Shown: positions 23,599 to 32,405, numbered from the stretch's first letter. The stretch is 38,673 nt of DNA from Acidobacteriaceae bacterium (GCA_019244055.1 JAFATG010000186.1:1-38673); one strand, 5' to 3'. Translations and numbers: made by a program. The notes: a model not told the origin generated them from the sequence alone.

Positions 23599-25748
23599 TT
23601 CTGATGCTTCAACACTTCGATTTGACCGCTTCCCTTCTCGATAATGGGCTCCAGACCCGGATCATGATACAGCGTGCCGGGTGCTTCGAGGACCGAATTC
23701 AGCATAGTCGAATAACGACCGAGCGTTCCAGACGTGAATAGCGTATTTCCAGCCGAGCGTATCAACTCGGGCTGAGCCTGAAACTCGACTCGCCCGTTCA
23801 GGGGCGCTGTCGCAGCTCCGCCGCCGGTTTCCACCACCCCGAACGGCAGATTGTAGCCGCGAACCGAACGACGGATCTCTTCGAAAACCGCTTCTGGCCT
23901 GGCTGGTCCCAAGCCGGCTTGCAGTTCTTTCGCCAACAATCCGAAGATCTCGAGATCCGGCTTCGCGCCCATTGTCTTCGGTCCGCGGCTGAGCTTCTGG
24001 ACGTCTCCACAGACGTTGGTGACGGTTCCGTTCTTCTCGTAAGCGGAAGCAGCCGGCAGGACAACGTCGGCGCGCCGCGTGGTTTCGGTCAGGAACAGGT
24101 CTTGAACGACCACGAATGCACGGTCGGACGCAAACGTGTTCCGGGCCAGCGGATTTGCACCGACAACCCAGAGCACATCCAGATCGGCCGCCGTCACCAT
24201 CTGGTCCAGATTCAATCCGGGTTCAAGGCCGGCATCGCGCACGTTGCTATAACCCGGCATCAGATCGGGCAGAAGTCCCATGTCGGATGCGCCCCGGGAA
24301 TTAGAATAATCGAGCAGGCAGACGTATTTGACGGAAATGCCGAGCGAATCGCCGAAGGTGACGAGCTGGCGGATGCGATCGCTCTTGATGGCCGCGCCAA
24401 ACAGAATCACCAGCTCCCCTTCGCCGGCGAGGCGCTCACGAAGTTTTTCGAGCTCATCGAATTCGGATCCAACCTCGGCGCGAACGCCGGTCCCGTAATT
24501 GTCTTCTCGCACCGGTCCGGGCGTAATGGCGTAGATGTGAGCCTTGTGGTGCCGCCAATTCGCGCGTAGTTGGAAAGCGAGCAACGGCTGTTCCTGTGCG
24601 AGGTCAGCGTGAATCACTATCGCGGCTTTCGTCGTATATAGATCAGCCGTGGTCGCCAGCGCGCCGGTCTTGCCGTGTAGCGCATCCAGCAGACTCGCCA
24701 TGTCCCCAGTACGGTGGTGGTCTATGTTGGATGTCTTTAGCACCTGACGCGCGAACTTCTGAAGAAAATAATTCTCTTCGTTCGTCGTGTGATTCGACCC
24801 GATCACACCAAAGCGGCCGTTGCGCGCCTTGGTCTCGCTAAATTTCTTTGCAACGGTCGCCAGCGCAATCGCCCAAGAAACCGGCTTCAGCTCCCCGTTA
24901 TTGCGAACCAGTGGCGCGGTGAGCCGTTCAGGATTCGAATTGAAATCGAAAGCATAGCGGCCCTTAATGCAAAGAAACTCTCCGTTCACACCTGACCGGT
25001 CGCGGTTATTGCAGCGAATGATGCTCCCGTTGCGGACACCCATCGTGGTTTTGCAACCGTTGGAGCAATGCGTGCAAATCGTGCCAATGTGCTCCATTTC
25101 CCAGGGCCGGGTCTTGTAACGATAGGTGCCGGACGTCAACGCACCGACAGGGCAGATATCGATGCAGGCGCCGCATTCGTCGCATTCGAGATGATCGCCG
25201 CGGTTGGGAACGATTTCCGCAGCTGCTCCTCGATTCCCGATTCCGAGCGCGCCAACGCCCAAACCTTCGGCACAGATGCGCACGCAGCGGTAGCAAAGAA
25301 TGCAGCGCGGCGCATCGTAGAACACGACCGGCGACCACTGCTTCTCATCGACGTGCAGCTTGGCTTCCAAGTAGCGGCTTTCGGCCGCGCCGTAACGAAA
25401 TACCATGTCCTGGAGCTCGCACTCTCCGCCTTTGTCGCAAACCGGGCAATCCAGCGGATGATTCGTAAGCAGAAACTCAAGCATGCCCTTGCGAGCGCCT
25501 CTGACCTGCTCTGAATCTGTGTGCACGACCATGCCCTCGGCAACCGGCATCGTGCAGGCGACTTGCAGCTTTGGCGTCTTCTCGATTTCCACCAGGCACA
25601 TACGGCAAGCCGCCTGAAGCGAAAGCCCGTCGTAATAGCAAAAGGACGGAATTGCGATGCCCGCTTCTTTGGCCGCGTTGATGAGCAGTGTTCCAGCGGG
25701 AGCCTGAAGCTGGCGGCCATCGATGGTGAAGTTGACTAAGTCAGCCAT
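23595..25748 (-). CDS. nuoG: NADH-quinone oxidoreductase subunit G (eight-Cys variant)
   Basis: Largest peripheral-arm subunit, 717 residues. The N-terminal ferredoxin has C37, C48, C51 and C65 (cluster N1b). H97, C101, C104 and C110 ligate N5. C149, C152 and C155 with C199 match N4, but C159, C189, C192 and C195 are also present. The module therefore has eight cysteines, as in HoxU- and hydrogenase-type dicluster ferredoxins, and may hold one additional [4Fe-4S] cluster. C225, C228, C232 and C260 form an N7-type site. A molybdopterin-oxidoreductase-like fold follows (about 265-640). The gap to nuoF is 24 bp, and it overlaps nuoH by ATGA. Confidence 0.95.
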   Translation of the reverse strand: MADLVNFTIDGRQLQAPAGTLLINAAKEAGIAIPSFCYYDGLSLQAACRMCLVEIEKTPKLQVACTMPVAEGMVVHTDSEQVRGARKGMLEFLLTNHPLDCPVCDKGGECELQDMVFRYGAAESRYLEAKLHVDEKQWSPVVFYDAPRCILCYRCVRICAEGLGVGALGIGNRGAAAEIVPNRGDHLECDECGACIDICPVGALTSGTYRYKTRPWEMEHIGTICTHCSNGCKTTMGVRNGSIIRCNNRDRSGVNGEFLCIKGRYAFDFNSNPERLTAPLVRNNGELKPVSWAIALATVAKKFSETKARNGRFGVIGSNHTTNEENYFLQKFARQVLKTSNIDHHRTGDMASLLDALHGKTGALATTADLYTTKAAIVIHADLAQEQPLLAFQLRANWRHHKAHIYAITPGPVREDNYGTGVRAEVGSEFDELEKLRERLAGEGELVILFGAAIKSDRIRQLVTFGDSLGISVKYVCLLDYSNSRGASDMGLLPDLMPGYSNVRDAGLEPGLNLDQMVTAADLDVLWVVGANPLARNTFASDRAFVVVQDLFLTETTRRADVVLPAASAYEKNGTVTNVCGDVQKLSRGPKTMGAKPDLEIFGLLAKELQAGLGPARPEAVFEEIRRSVRGYNLPFGVVETGGGAATAPLNGRVEFQAQPELIRSAGNTLFTSGTLGRYSTMLNSVLEAPGTLYHDPGLEPIIEKGSGQIEVLKHQK

Positions 25749-25772
25749 AAATATAGTTGGAGCGACCGCGTA

Positions 25773-27080
25773 CTAAACGGAGGCAAGCTCCGCAACAGGA
25801 GTGGTCGCGCGGGATTTACGCAAGTACTCTTCGAATTCGCCACGAAACTTGGTAATGAAGCCCCCCGTTGGCATGGCGGCCGCATCGCCCAGAGCGCAAA
25901 ATGTACGGCCCAGCATATTGGCGGACAGCTCGCCTATCAGATCGATGTCGCTAGGCACGCCACCACCCTCATGGAAGCGAGTGAGGAGCTTTTTCAGCCA
26001 CGTTGTACCTTCGCGGCAAGGAATGCACCAGCCGCAGCTCTCGTGCGCGTAGAATTTGATGGTTCGAAGTGCAACCGCGACTATATCCGTATCCTCGTCG
26101 AGCACAACGATGCCCCCGGAGCCGGCCATCGACTTGGCTTTTGCCAGCGAATCGAAATCATAGGGAATGTCGCATTCCTCCGCCCGCAACACCGGCGCGG
26201 AGGAGCCGCCCGGGATCACAGCTTTCAGTTTCTTGCCGTTGCGCACGCCACCGCAAACTTCATCGATGATGCGCATGATGGGAAATCCCATGGGCAGCTC
26301 ATATACGCCCGGTTTGTTCACGTGGCCTGAGATGCACACAAGGCGCGTCCCGCCGTTCTTGGGCGTGCCGAGCGAAGAGTACCAGGCGCCCCCGTTACGG
26401 AAAATGACGGGAACTGCGGAGAACGTCTCGCAATTGTTCAGAATTGTCGGTGACTGAAACGCGCCCACAACTGCGGGAAACGGAGGCTTCAGGCGAGGCA
26501 CGCCCCGCTTGCCTTCCAGCGATTCGAGCAGCGCCGATTCTTCTCCGCATTCGTAGGCGCCTGCGCCGGTATGAGTGTAGACGTCAAAGTCCCAACCTGA
26601 ACCGAGGATATTCTTCCCGAGATAGCCGCGCTCGTAGGCTTCGGCGATCGCGCGATCCACAATGTCGATCAGATACCGATATTCGCCGCGGATGAAAATA
26701 TAGCCTTTGTTCGATTTAATGGTCCAGCCCGCGATCAGCATCCCTTCAATGAGCTGATGGGGATCATTTTCCATGAGTAAGCGATCTTTGCAGGTGCCGG
26801 GTTCGCTTTCATCGGAATTGCAGATGATGTATGTCGGTTTTCCGGTGTTGCGCGGGACAAAGCTCCACTTCATTCCGGTCGGGAAACCGGCGCCCCCGCG
26901 ACCACGGAGAGCGGATGTCTTCAGCTCCTCAATTATCGCCTCGGGAGTTAAGCCGAGAACCTTCTTAATCGCCACATAGCCGTCATTGGCCAGGTATGTA
27001 TCGATTGAGACTGAGTTGGGAATGTCGAATCGCTGCGAGATGACTCTTACTTCCAGCGGGCTTGGATCGTTGTAGCGCAT
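25773..27080 (-). CDS. nuoF: NADH-quinone oxidoreductase subunit F
   Basis: NADH-oxidising subunit that carries FMN and cluster N3, 435 residues. GRGGAGFPTGMKW (60-72) binds NADH, GAGAYECGEESALLESLEG (172-190) binds FMN, and C349, C352, C355 with C395 ligate the [4Fe-4S] cluster N3. With NuoE and NuoG it forms the dehydrogenase module. The start is ATG at 27080, 9 bp after the nuoE stop. No features depart from the family. Confidence 0.97.
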   Translation of the reverse strand: MRYNDPSPLEVRVISQRFDIPNSVSIDTYLANDGYVAIKKVLGLTPEAIIEELKTSALRGRGGAGFPTGMKWSFVPRNTGKPTYIICNSDESEPGTCKDRLLMENDPHQLIEGMLIAGWTIKSNKGYIFIRGEYRYLIDIVDRAIAEAYERGYLGKNILGSGWDFDVYTHTGAGAYECGEESALLESLEGKRGVPRLKPPFPAVVGAFQSPTILNNCETFSAVPVIFRNGGAWYSSLGTPKNGGTRLVCISGHVNKPGVYELPMGFPIMRIIDEVCGGVRNGKKLKAVIPGGSSAPVLRAEECDIPYDFDSLAKAKSMAGSGGIVVLDEDTDIVAVALRTIKFYAHESCGWCIPCREGTTWLKKLLTRFHEGGGVPSDIDLIGELSANMLGRTFCALGDAAAMPTGGFITKFRGEFEEYLRKSRATTPVAELASV

Positions 27081-27089
27081 TGCTTTCTT

Positions 27090-27590
27090 TCAGGACGCTT
27101 TCTTCCCGTAACTTCCGTCGCGCAAAGACTCCATCAAGCGGTCAAATCGCTCCGGAGTCACGAAATGGTGAAAATCGTAGTTGATCTGAATAGCCGGGGC
27201 CCAGGAGCATGCGCCCATGCACTCCACCTCCTCGAGCGAGATCAGGCCGTCTTCGGTAACCTCTCTATTGCCGAGTCTCAGTGTCCGGCTCGCGTGATCG
27301 TACAGCTCTTCAGCCCCCAGCGCCTGACAAGCAATATTCGTACAGACCTGAACATGATACTTGCCGAGCGGCTTTCGATGGAGCATCGAATAGTATCCGA
27401 TGACTTCATCCACCTGCAGCGGGGTCACCTCGCAGCGCCGCGCCACTTCTTCGATCAGTTCGGGCGAAACGCACCCGATTTCGTCTTGGGCGTACAGCAG
27501 CATGGGAACAATTGCGGAACGCAGGCGGCGGGGCGGGTAGCTGGTGAGCAGTTTCGCGAATCTTTCTTCAAGCGCAGGCGAGAAGGTCAT
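27090..27590 (-). CDS. nuoE: NADH-quinone oxidoreductase subunit E
   Basis: Thioredoxin-like [2Fe-2S] subunit (cluster N1a), 166 residues. An N-terminal helical bundle (AIVPMLLYAQDEIGCVSPELIEEVA, about 26-50) precedes the cluster ligands C83, C88, C124 and C128 (VCTNIACQALG and ECMGACSWAP). It is 4 bp downstream of nuoD and 9 bp upstream of nuoF. Confidence 0.96.
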   Translation of the reverse strand: MTFSPALEERFAKLLTSYPPRRLRSAIVPMLLYAQDEIGCVSPELIEEVARRCEVTPLQVDEVIGYYSMLHRKPLGKYHVQVCTNIACQALGAEELYDHASRTLRLGNREVTEDGLISLEEVECMGACSWAPAIQINYDFHHFVTPERFDRLMESLRDGSYGKKAS

Positions 27591-27594
27591 AGGA

Positions 27595-28860
27595 TCAGCG
27601 ATCCACGTCTCCCAGAACGAAATCCATGCTCCCCATCACCGCGATCGAATCGGCAATCAGCACGCCTTCGAGCATCGCGCCGAGCGATTGCAAATTTCCA
27701 AAACTTGGCGTACGCATAAAGACGCGGTGGGGATTCGCGGTCCCGTCACTGACAACGTAATAACCGAGCTCGCCACGCGGCGATTCCACCACCTGGTAAA
27801 CAGACCCGGCCGGAACACGGTACCCTTCGGTCACGATCTTGAAATGATAGATGAGCGCTTCCATCTGCGTTTTCATCTTTTCGCGATCGGGAAGCAGGAT
27901 GTGGGGTGCGTCGGCGTGCCACGGCCCGCTCGGCATGCCATCCAGCGCTTGCCGGACCATCCGAATGCTTTGGCGCATCTCCTCCATGCGCACTTCGAAG
28001 CGCGCATACACATCATTTGCGGTGCGTGTCGGAACGTCGAACTGGAATTTGTCGTAGCTCGAATGCGGCGAATCCTTTCGCGCATCGATGTTGACGCCCG
28101 CGGCGCGAAGCATGGGGCCGGTGACACCGAGATCGATCATAATATCGACCGGCAGCATCCCTACGCCCTTCGTTCGATTTACCCAGATCGGGTTTCCGGC
28201 AAGAAGCTCCTGATATTCGTCGACTCCGCTTTGGAGGCGTTCTACGACGCGCGTGATGGCCTTATGCCAGCCTCGAGGCGGTTCCAAGGCCAGTCCGCCC
28301 GGACGAATGTAACTCGTCATCATTCGCTGCCCGGAAAACATTTCGAAAATCTTGAGGATCTCTTCCCGTTCGCGGAAGCAGTAGAAATAAACGGTCATCG
28401 CGCCAATATCGAGCGCATGCGTGCCCAGCCAAATCAGATGGCTTGCCACGCGCGTCAACTCGCATAACAGGACGCGCATCCACTGAGCCATCTCCGGAAT
28501 CTCGAGACCGAGCAGCTTCTCGACAGCTAGCGCGTAGCACAGATTGTTGTTCAAGTTCGCCAGGTAATCGACCCGATCGGTAAGCGGGACGACCTGCTGA
28601 TACTTCTTGGCCTCACATTGCTTCTCGATCCCGGTATGCAAATAACCGATCTCCGGGCGGGCACTGAGGATCGTTTCGCCATCAAGCTCCAGCACGACGC
28701 GCAAGACCCCATGAGTTGACGGGTGTTGCGGCCCCATGTTGAGCGTCATACGCCGTCCGGAGCCGGGCTGCGAACCTTTATATTCGAGTCCGGAGGGATC
28801 TTCGATCGCTAGTTCATGCTCCGCGTCAAGCGAAGCGACGTGATCGTAGCCTTCTCTCAT
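27595..28860 (-). CDS. nuoD: NADH-quinone oxidoreductase subunit D
   Basis: 49-kDa-type subunit that forms the quinone site with NuoB, 421 residues. NMGPQHPSTHG (41-51) carries the histidine of the quinone-binding loop, IGYLHTGIEK follows, and the C-terminus ends FVLGDVDR as in functional homologues. An N-terminal extension of about 35 residues precedes the core. Its usual partner NuoB (cluster N2) is absent from the window, which is notable because NuoD and NuoB share the quinone pocket. It follows nuoC by 18 bp. Confidence 0.97.
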   Translation of the reverse strand: MREGYDHVASLDAEHELAIEDPSGLEYKGSQPGSGRRMTLNMGPQHPSTHGVLRVVLELDGETILSARPEIGYLHTGIEKQCEAKKYQQVVPLTDRVDYLANLNNNLCYALAVEKLLGLEIPEMAQWMRVLLCELTRVASHLIWLGTHALDIGAMTVYFYCFREREEILKIFEMFSGQRMMTSYIRPGGLALEPPRGWHKAITRVVERLQSGVDEYQELLAGNPIWVNRTKGVGMLPVDIMIDLGVTGPMLRAAGVNIDARKDSPHSSYDKFQFDVPTRTANDVYARFEVRMEEMRQSIRMVRQALDGMPSGPWHADAPHILLPDREKMKTQMEALIYHFKIVTEGYRVPAGSVYQVVESPRGELGYYVVSDGTANPHRVFMRTPSFGNLQSLGAMLEGVLIADSIAVMGSMDFVLGDVDR

Positions 28861-28878
28861 CGGTACGTTCCAACGCTT

Positions 28879-29361
28879 CTATTCATCTCGATAAGAATAT
28901 TTGTGACCGTGAACCGGGTAATCTTTTCTCAAGGGATGGCCTTCCCAGTCGGCGGGCATCATGATTCGTTCCAGATTAGGGTGCTTGCGGAAAACGACTC
29001 CGAACAGGTCGAAGGTTTCGCGTTCGTACCAGTTGGCGCCCCGCCACACTGAAGTCACCGAGTCAATCTCCTGGCCCTCGCCCGTTCTCACCGCCAGACG
29101 GAGCCGGCGCTTGTCGTGCAGCGACTGGAGTAAGTAGATTACCTCGAAACGGGGTGAACGCGGCCACCAATCCACTCCGGTGATCCCGGCGAGACGCACG
29201 AAACCGGCCTCCTTTAAATGCCGGCAAACGGGCACAATCTGGGCAGAATCGATATAAATCTGCGGTTCATCAACGGCCATTACGGCGTCGACGATAGCGC
29301 CAGGGACTTGCTGGTCAACAGCGAGCGCATCTGAATTGCCGGCGATTACCTCAGGCAGCAC
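28879..29361 (-). CDS. nuoC: NADH-quinone oxidoreductase subunit C
   Basis: 30-kDa-type connecting subunit, 160 residues as called. The family signature ERETFDLFGVVFRKHPNLERIMMPADWEGHPLRKDYP lies near the C-terminus. I chose GTG at 29361 because GGGAG stands 7 nt upstream; it overlaps the end of nuoA by 11 bp. An in-frame ATG at 29400 has no ribosome site and would add 13 residues under nuoA. In standard operons nuoB lies between nuoA and nuoC; here they overlap. Confidence 0.93.
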   Translation of the reverse strand: MLPEVIAGNSDALAVDQQVPGAIVDAVMAVDEPQIYIDSAQIVPVCRHLKEAGFVRLAGITGVDWWPRSPRFEVIYLLQSLHDKRRLRLAVRTGEGQEIDSVTSVWRGANWYERETFDLFGVVFRKHPNLERIMMPADWEGHPLRKDYPVHGHKYSYRDE

Positions 29362-29770
29362 GCTCGGACTCCCTGGATGATATGCGCTGACGCGATTCAT
29401 CGACGGACCAGTTCAGAACACCTTTTTTCCAGATATAGAAGAACCCGCAGAGCACCAGCACGATAAACAGCAGCATTTCAAAAAACGCAAACAGCTTCAA
29501 TTGGCGGTAAATGACCGCCCAAGGATAAAGAAAGATGGCTTCGATATCAAATAGGATGAAAACCATCGCGACCAGATAGAACCTCACCGAGAAGCGTTCA
29601 CGAGCGTTCCCGACCGGCTTCATGCCGGATTCATAAGGGCTCATCTTAACGGGATCTTTCACCTTACGGCCCAGCAAAGCGGACAAGCCGATCATGGCCG
29701 CGGCTACCGCAATGGCAATCAGGATTTGGATGAGAACTGGAAACCACGTCTCGGCATAAGTGGCGGGCAT
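29351..29770 (-). CDS. nuoA: NADH-quinone oxidoreductase subunit A
   Basis: ND3-like subunit with three membrane helices, 139 residues. YESGMKP in the first loop and FDIEAIFLYPWAVIYRQL in TM2 are diagnostic. As the first gene of the twelve-gene minus-strand operon it should follow the promoter, which must lie in the 99-bp region shared with thiS. I see no convincing minus-strand -35/-10 pair there. Confidence 0.95.
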   Translation of the reverse strand: MPATYAETWFPVLIQILIAIAVAAAMIGLSALLGRKVKDPVKMSPYESGMKPVGNARERFSVRFYLVAMVFILFDIEAIFLYPWAVIYRQLKLFAFFEMLLFIVLVLCGFFYIWKKGVLNWSVDESRQRISSRESERAA

Positions 29771-29827
29771 GGCGCTTTAATTACCAGAGTAGCAACGGTA
29801 TGAGCCTACAATGTGCTCAGCGAACTG

Positions 29828-29856
29828 CATACAGCCACGGCAATAATTCATATAAT
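29828..29856 (+). promoter_or_regulatory. Candidate sigma70-type promoter for thiS
   Basis: A perfect TATAAT (29851-29856) is preceded by CATACA (29828-29833, half-matching TTGACA) with a 17-bp spacer. A start of transcription near 29863 would leave only about 7 nt before the GTG at 29870, so the transcript would be almost leaderless. The match is by eye only. Confidence 0.4.
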
Positions 29857-29869
29857 CACGACAGGGACA

Positions 29870-30094
29870 GTGGGGAACTTATCACTCCAATCGATCCGGA
29901 TCATCGTAAATGGAGAGCCGCGGGAGATCCCTCCCCAAGAATCTGTCGCTAGCTTGCTCCGTTTCCTGGATCTCCCATTGGAACGTGTAGCGGTTGAACT
30001 GAACAAGGTCATTGTTCGGAAGAGGGATTGGGACAGCACGAGCGTTGTTGACGGCTCCCAGATCGAAGTTGTGGAGTTCGTTGGAGGAGGCTAA
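29870..30094 (+). CDS. thiS: Sulfur carrier protein ThiS
   Basis: Small ubiquitin-fold protein that carries thiocarboxylate sulfur for the thiazole of thiamin. The sequence IRIIVNGEPREIPPQESVASLLRFLDL through IEVVEFVGGG has the typical length and ends in the required Gly-Gly. I chose GTG at 29870 (74 residues). The longer frame to another GTG at 29813 would start upstream of the apparent -10 box, and its extra residues are unlike ThiS. AGGGA lies 2 nt before the GTG, closer than usual. No thiG, thiF or thiO is adjacent, so this is an orphan copy. A related role for another sulfur pathway is possible. Confidence 0.82.
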   Translation: MGNLSLQSIRIIVNGEPREIPPQESVASLLRFLDLPLERVAVELNKVIVRKRDWDSTSVVDGSQIEVVEFVGGG

Positions 30095-30117
30095 GTGCGC
30101 CTGGCGCGATTTGGTCC

Positions 30118-30145
30118 TTGATTTTATTTCCAGCTCTAGTAAAAT
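30118..30145 (+). promoter_or_regulatory. Candidate sigma70-type promoter for the MerR gene
   Basis: TTGATT (30118-30123) and TAAAAT (30140-30145) with a 16-bp spacer lie 39 bp upstream of the MerR start. MerR-regulated promoters usually have 19-20 bp spacing, so this looks like ordinary expression of the regulator gene. Confidence 0.45.
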
Positions 30146-30184
30146 CTTGGGAGCCGTTAAAATCCAAAACGGAAACGGGGCGTC

Positions 30185-30715
30185 ATGTTCAAAACACGAA
30201 AAGTCCGTCCTGATTTGCTCCACGAAGGACACCCACGCGGCGATAAGAACTCACCCCAGCGGACCTATACGAGTACGGACGTTGCGAAGATCGCTCAGGT
30301 CAGCCTGCGGCAGTTGCAGTGGTGGGATGAGCGCAAAGTCGTTTCTCCGCGTCACGAGGGTCACAAGCGCATTTACTTGCCAGAAGAAGTGATTGAGATT
30401 ACAGTGATCGCCGAATTGCGGCGTAAGGGATTTTCACTACAAAAGATCCGGCGCGTTCTGCGGTTCCTGCAGCGTGAAATGGGCCGCCGTCTGGCGGATG
30501 TGTTTTCGAGCGACTCCAAATTGCATCTTCTGACCGACGGCAAATCGATTTTCTTAGAGGACCAGCAAGACCGCATAATCGATTTGCTCAAGAACGCCCG
30601 CCAACCGATGTTCCTGGTTTGCGTGAGCGATCAGGTAAGGAGATTGGACGAAATCCCTAAGAAGCCCAACCGCAGCGAGGGAATCCTCGCAAAACGTGCT
30701 CGCGCAGCCGTTTAA
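30185..30715 (+). CDS. MerR-family transcriptional regulator
   Basis: A 176-residue DNA-binding protein. The MerR winged helix runs from about residue 27 to 95: YTSTDVAKIAQVSLRQLQWWDERKVVSPRHEGHKRIY, then ELRRKGFSLQKIRRVLRFLQ. The C-terminal part (about 96-176) is short and lacks the paired cysteines of metal sensors, so the effector is unknown. A basic 25-residue leader precedes the helix-turn-helix. The gene stands 90 bp after thiS with its own promoter candidate and 58 bp before the S41 protease gene; neither neighbour is a known MerR target. Confidence 0.85.
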   Translation: MFKTRKVRPDLLHEGHPRGDKNSPQRTYTSTDVAKIAQVSLRQLQWWDERKVVSPRHEGHKRIYLPEEVIEITVIAELRRKGFSLQKIRRVLRFLQREMGRRLADVFSSDSKLHLLTDGKSIFLEDQQDRIIDLLKNARQPMFLVCVSDQVRRLDEIPKKPNRSEGILAKRARAAV

Positions 30716-30773
30716 ACGAATCTTTCACCCTCATTAACCGTCTATACTGGGAGCGAGACCCCTGGAGGTTCAT

Positions 30774-32405
30774 TTGTCTTCCCCGCGGCGGTATTTCCTG
30801 TTTGTTCCCCTTTTTCTAATTTCCGGCGCTTTGATAGGCGGGTATTTTGGCCCGGGCGGGCATGCGCTTGCGGCTGCGCAAGCTCCCGACCACATCACGA
30901 ATGTCGCCTCTGATGAGGATTTGAAGGCAAGCATCGAGTCGTTTACGAAGGTGTACGACATCGTAAACCAGAATTATTCGGACAAGCTATCGCCGGATAA
31001 GGCGATCTACCGGGGCGCCATTCCAGGCATGCTGCGAACGCTCGATCCTCACTCGAATTTTTTCGACCCGAAAGAGTTCGCAGGACTGCGCGAAGAGCAA
31101 CACGGGATGTACTACGGCATCGGAATGTTAATTGGCGCCCAGCCGCGGACCGGTAAGCCGATGGTTATCCATCCGTTCGGCGGGACCCCGGCGTACAAGG
31201 CGGGCATTCGCCCCGGCGATTTGCTCATGGAAGTGAACGACAAGCGCGTCGATAATCTGAACACTACCGAAGTGGCTGACATGCTGAAGGGGCCCAAGGG
31301 AACGAAGGTGCAAGTGGTCGTGGCGCGGGAAGGCTCTTCCAAGCCGATTACCTTCAATCTGGTTCGAGATGAGATTCCACGAAACAGCGTTGATACGGCC
31401 ATTTGGGTAAAGCCCGGCATCGCCTATATGCGAATTCAGTCCTTTACTGAAACAACCAGTAAAGAGGTGGAAGAAAATCTCAAAGCTCTTGGCGAGCCGA
31501 ACATCAAGGGATTGATCCTGGATTTGCGCGAAAACCCCGGCGGTTTGCTGCAGGAAGGCGTCGCCACGGCTGGACATTGGCTAGATCGCGGGCAAGTAGT
31601 TGTTTCCCATAAAGGACGAGCTTATTCCGAGAAACCGTACCTGGCTCGCGGAAGCGAATACGGAGAAAGGTACCCGATTGTCGTGCTGGTGAATCGGTAT
31701 TCTGCCTCGGCCGCTGAAATCGTCGCCGGCGCTTTGCAAGATCACGATCGCGCCTGGGTTTTAGGCGATACGACTTTCGGCAAGGGGCTGGTGCAGACTG
31801 TGTATCCGCTCAGCGACAATACGGGTCTAGCCTTGACAACACAGCATTACTACACGCCCAGCGGGCGCCTGATTCAGCGGAATTATTCCAACATTTCCTT
31901 CCTGGATTATTACTACGGCAAACGAACTGAAGCAAAAGATCCGATGGACGTGAAGCAGACGGATCTGGGACGCGTTGTCTACGGCGGCGGTGGAATTACC
32001 CCTGATGAGAAGTACGAACCTGCAAAGCTGGATGGCTTCGAGCTGACCGTTGCCCGGAAGAATGCGTTTTTCAATTTCTCATCGTTCTACTTCGGCGATC
32101 ACAGCACAAAGCTGCCGAAGGGCTGGACCCCGGATGAGACGGTTATGGAAAGCTTCCATGATTGGTTGCTGAAGCAGCAAGGGATTCAGTTCACGGAAGC
32201 CGATTGGACCCGAGATCATAGCTGGCTACGCGACAAACTCCGCTCGGAGATGTATATCACGGGCTTCAGCTATGAGGACGCCGAGAAGCTAGACGTCGAA
32301 CAGGATCCGGAGATCCAGAAAGCCATTGAAGCGATGCCGAAGGCAGCCAGCCTGCTCGCGCAGTCGAAGGCGCGATTTGAGAAGCAGCGGGCGAGCCTGC
32401 ACTAG
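30774..32405 (+). CDS. Carboxy-terminal processing protease (S41 family, PDZ)
   Basis: Exported serine protease of the CtpA/Prc family, 543 residues. It cleaves proteins from the C-terminus in the cell envelope. A signal or anchor spans residues 7-34, the PDZ domain about 110-190, and the S41 fold about 210-390. The catalytic Ser312 (YSASAAEIVAGAL) and Lys337 (TTFGKGLVQT) are 25 residues apart, as in E. coli Prc. The start is TTG at 30774, set by GGAGG 6-7 nt upstream; no ATG competes. A TATACT box (30743-30748) could serve as -10. The C-terminal about 140 residues are extra relative to short CtpA forms. Confidence 0.92.
   Translation: MSSPRRYFLFVPLFLISGALIGGYFGPGGHALAAAQAPDHITNVASDEDLKASIESFTKVYDIVNQNYSDKLSPDKAIYRGAIPGMLRTLDPHSNFFDPKEFAGLREEQHGMYYGIGMLIGAQPRTGKPMVIHPFGGTPAYKAGIRPGDLLMEVNDKRVDNLNTTEVADMLKGPKGTKVQVVVAREGSSKPITFNLVRDEIPRNSVDTAIWVKPGIAYMRIQSFTETTSKEVEENLKALGEPNIKGLILDLRENPGGLLQEGVATAGHWLDRGQVVVSHKGRAYSEKPYLARGSEYGERYPIVVLVNRYSASAAEIVAGALQDHDRAWVLGDTTFGKGLVQTVYPLSDNTGLALTTQHYYTPSGRLIQRNYSNISFLDYYYGKRTEAKDPMDVKQTDLGRVVYGGGGITPDEKYEPAKLDGFELTVARKNAFFNFSSFYFGDHSTKLPKGWTPDETVMESFHDWLLKQQGIQFTEADWTRDHSWLRDKLRSEMYITGFSYEDAEKLDVEQDPEIQKAIEAMPKAASLLAQSKARFEKQRASLH

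Noticed and set aside
22411-25748. NuoI or NuoB fused into NuoH or NuoG
   Set aside because: NuoH has no cysteine clusters. The extra NuoG cysteines belong to its own N-terminal ferredoxin-like module and do not match NuoI or NuoB motifs.
29362-29400. ATG at 29400 as the nuoC start
   Set aside because: It has no ribosome site and extends under nuoA, whereas GTG at 29361 has GGGAG at ideal spacing. The ATG is kept as an alternative.
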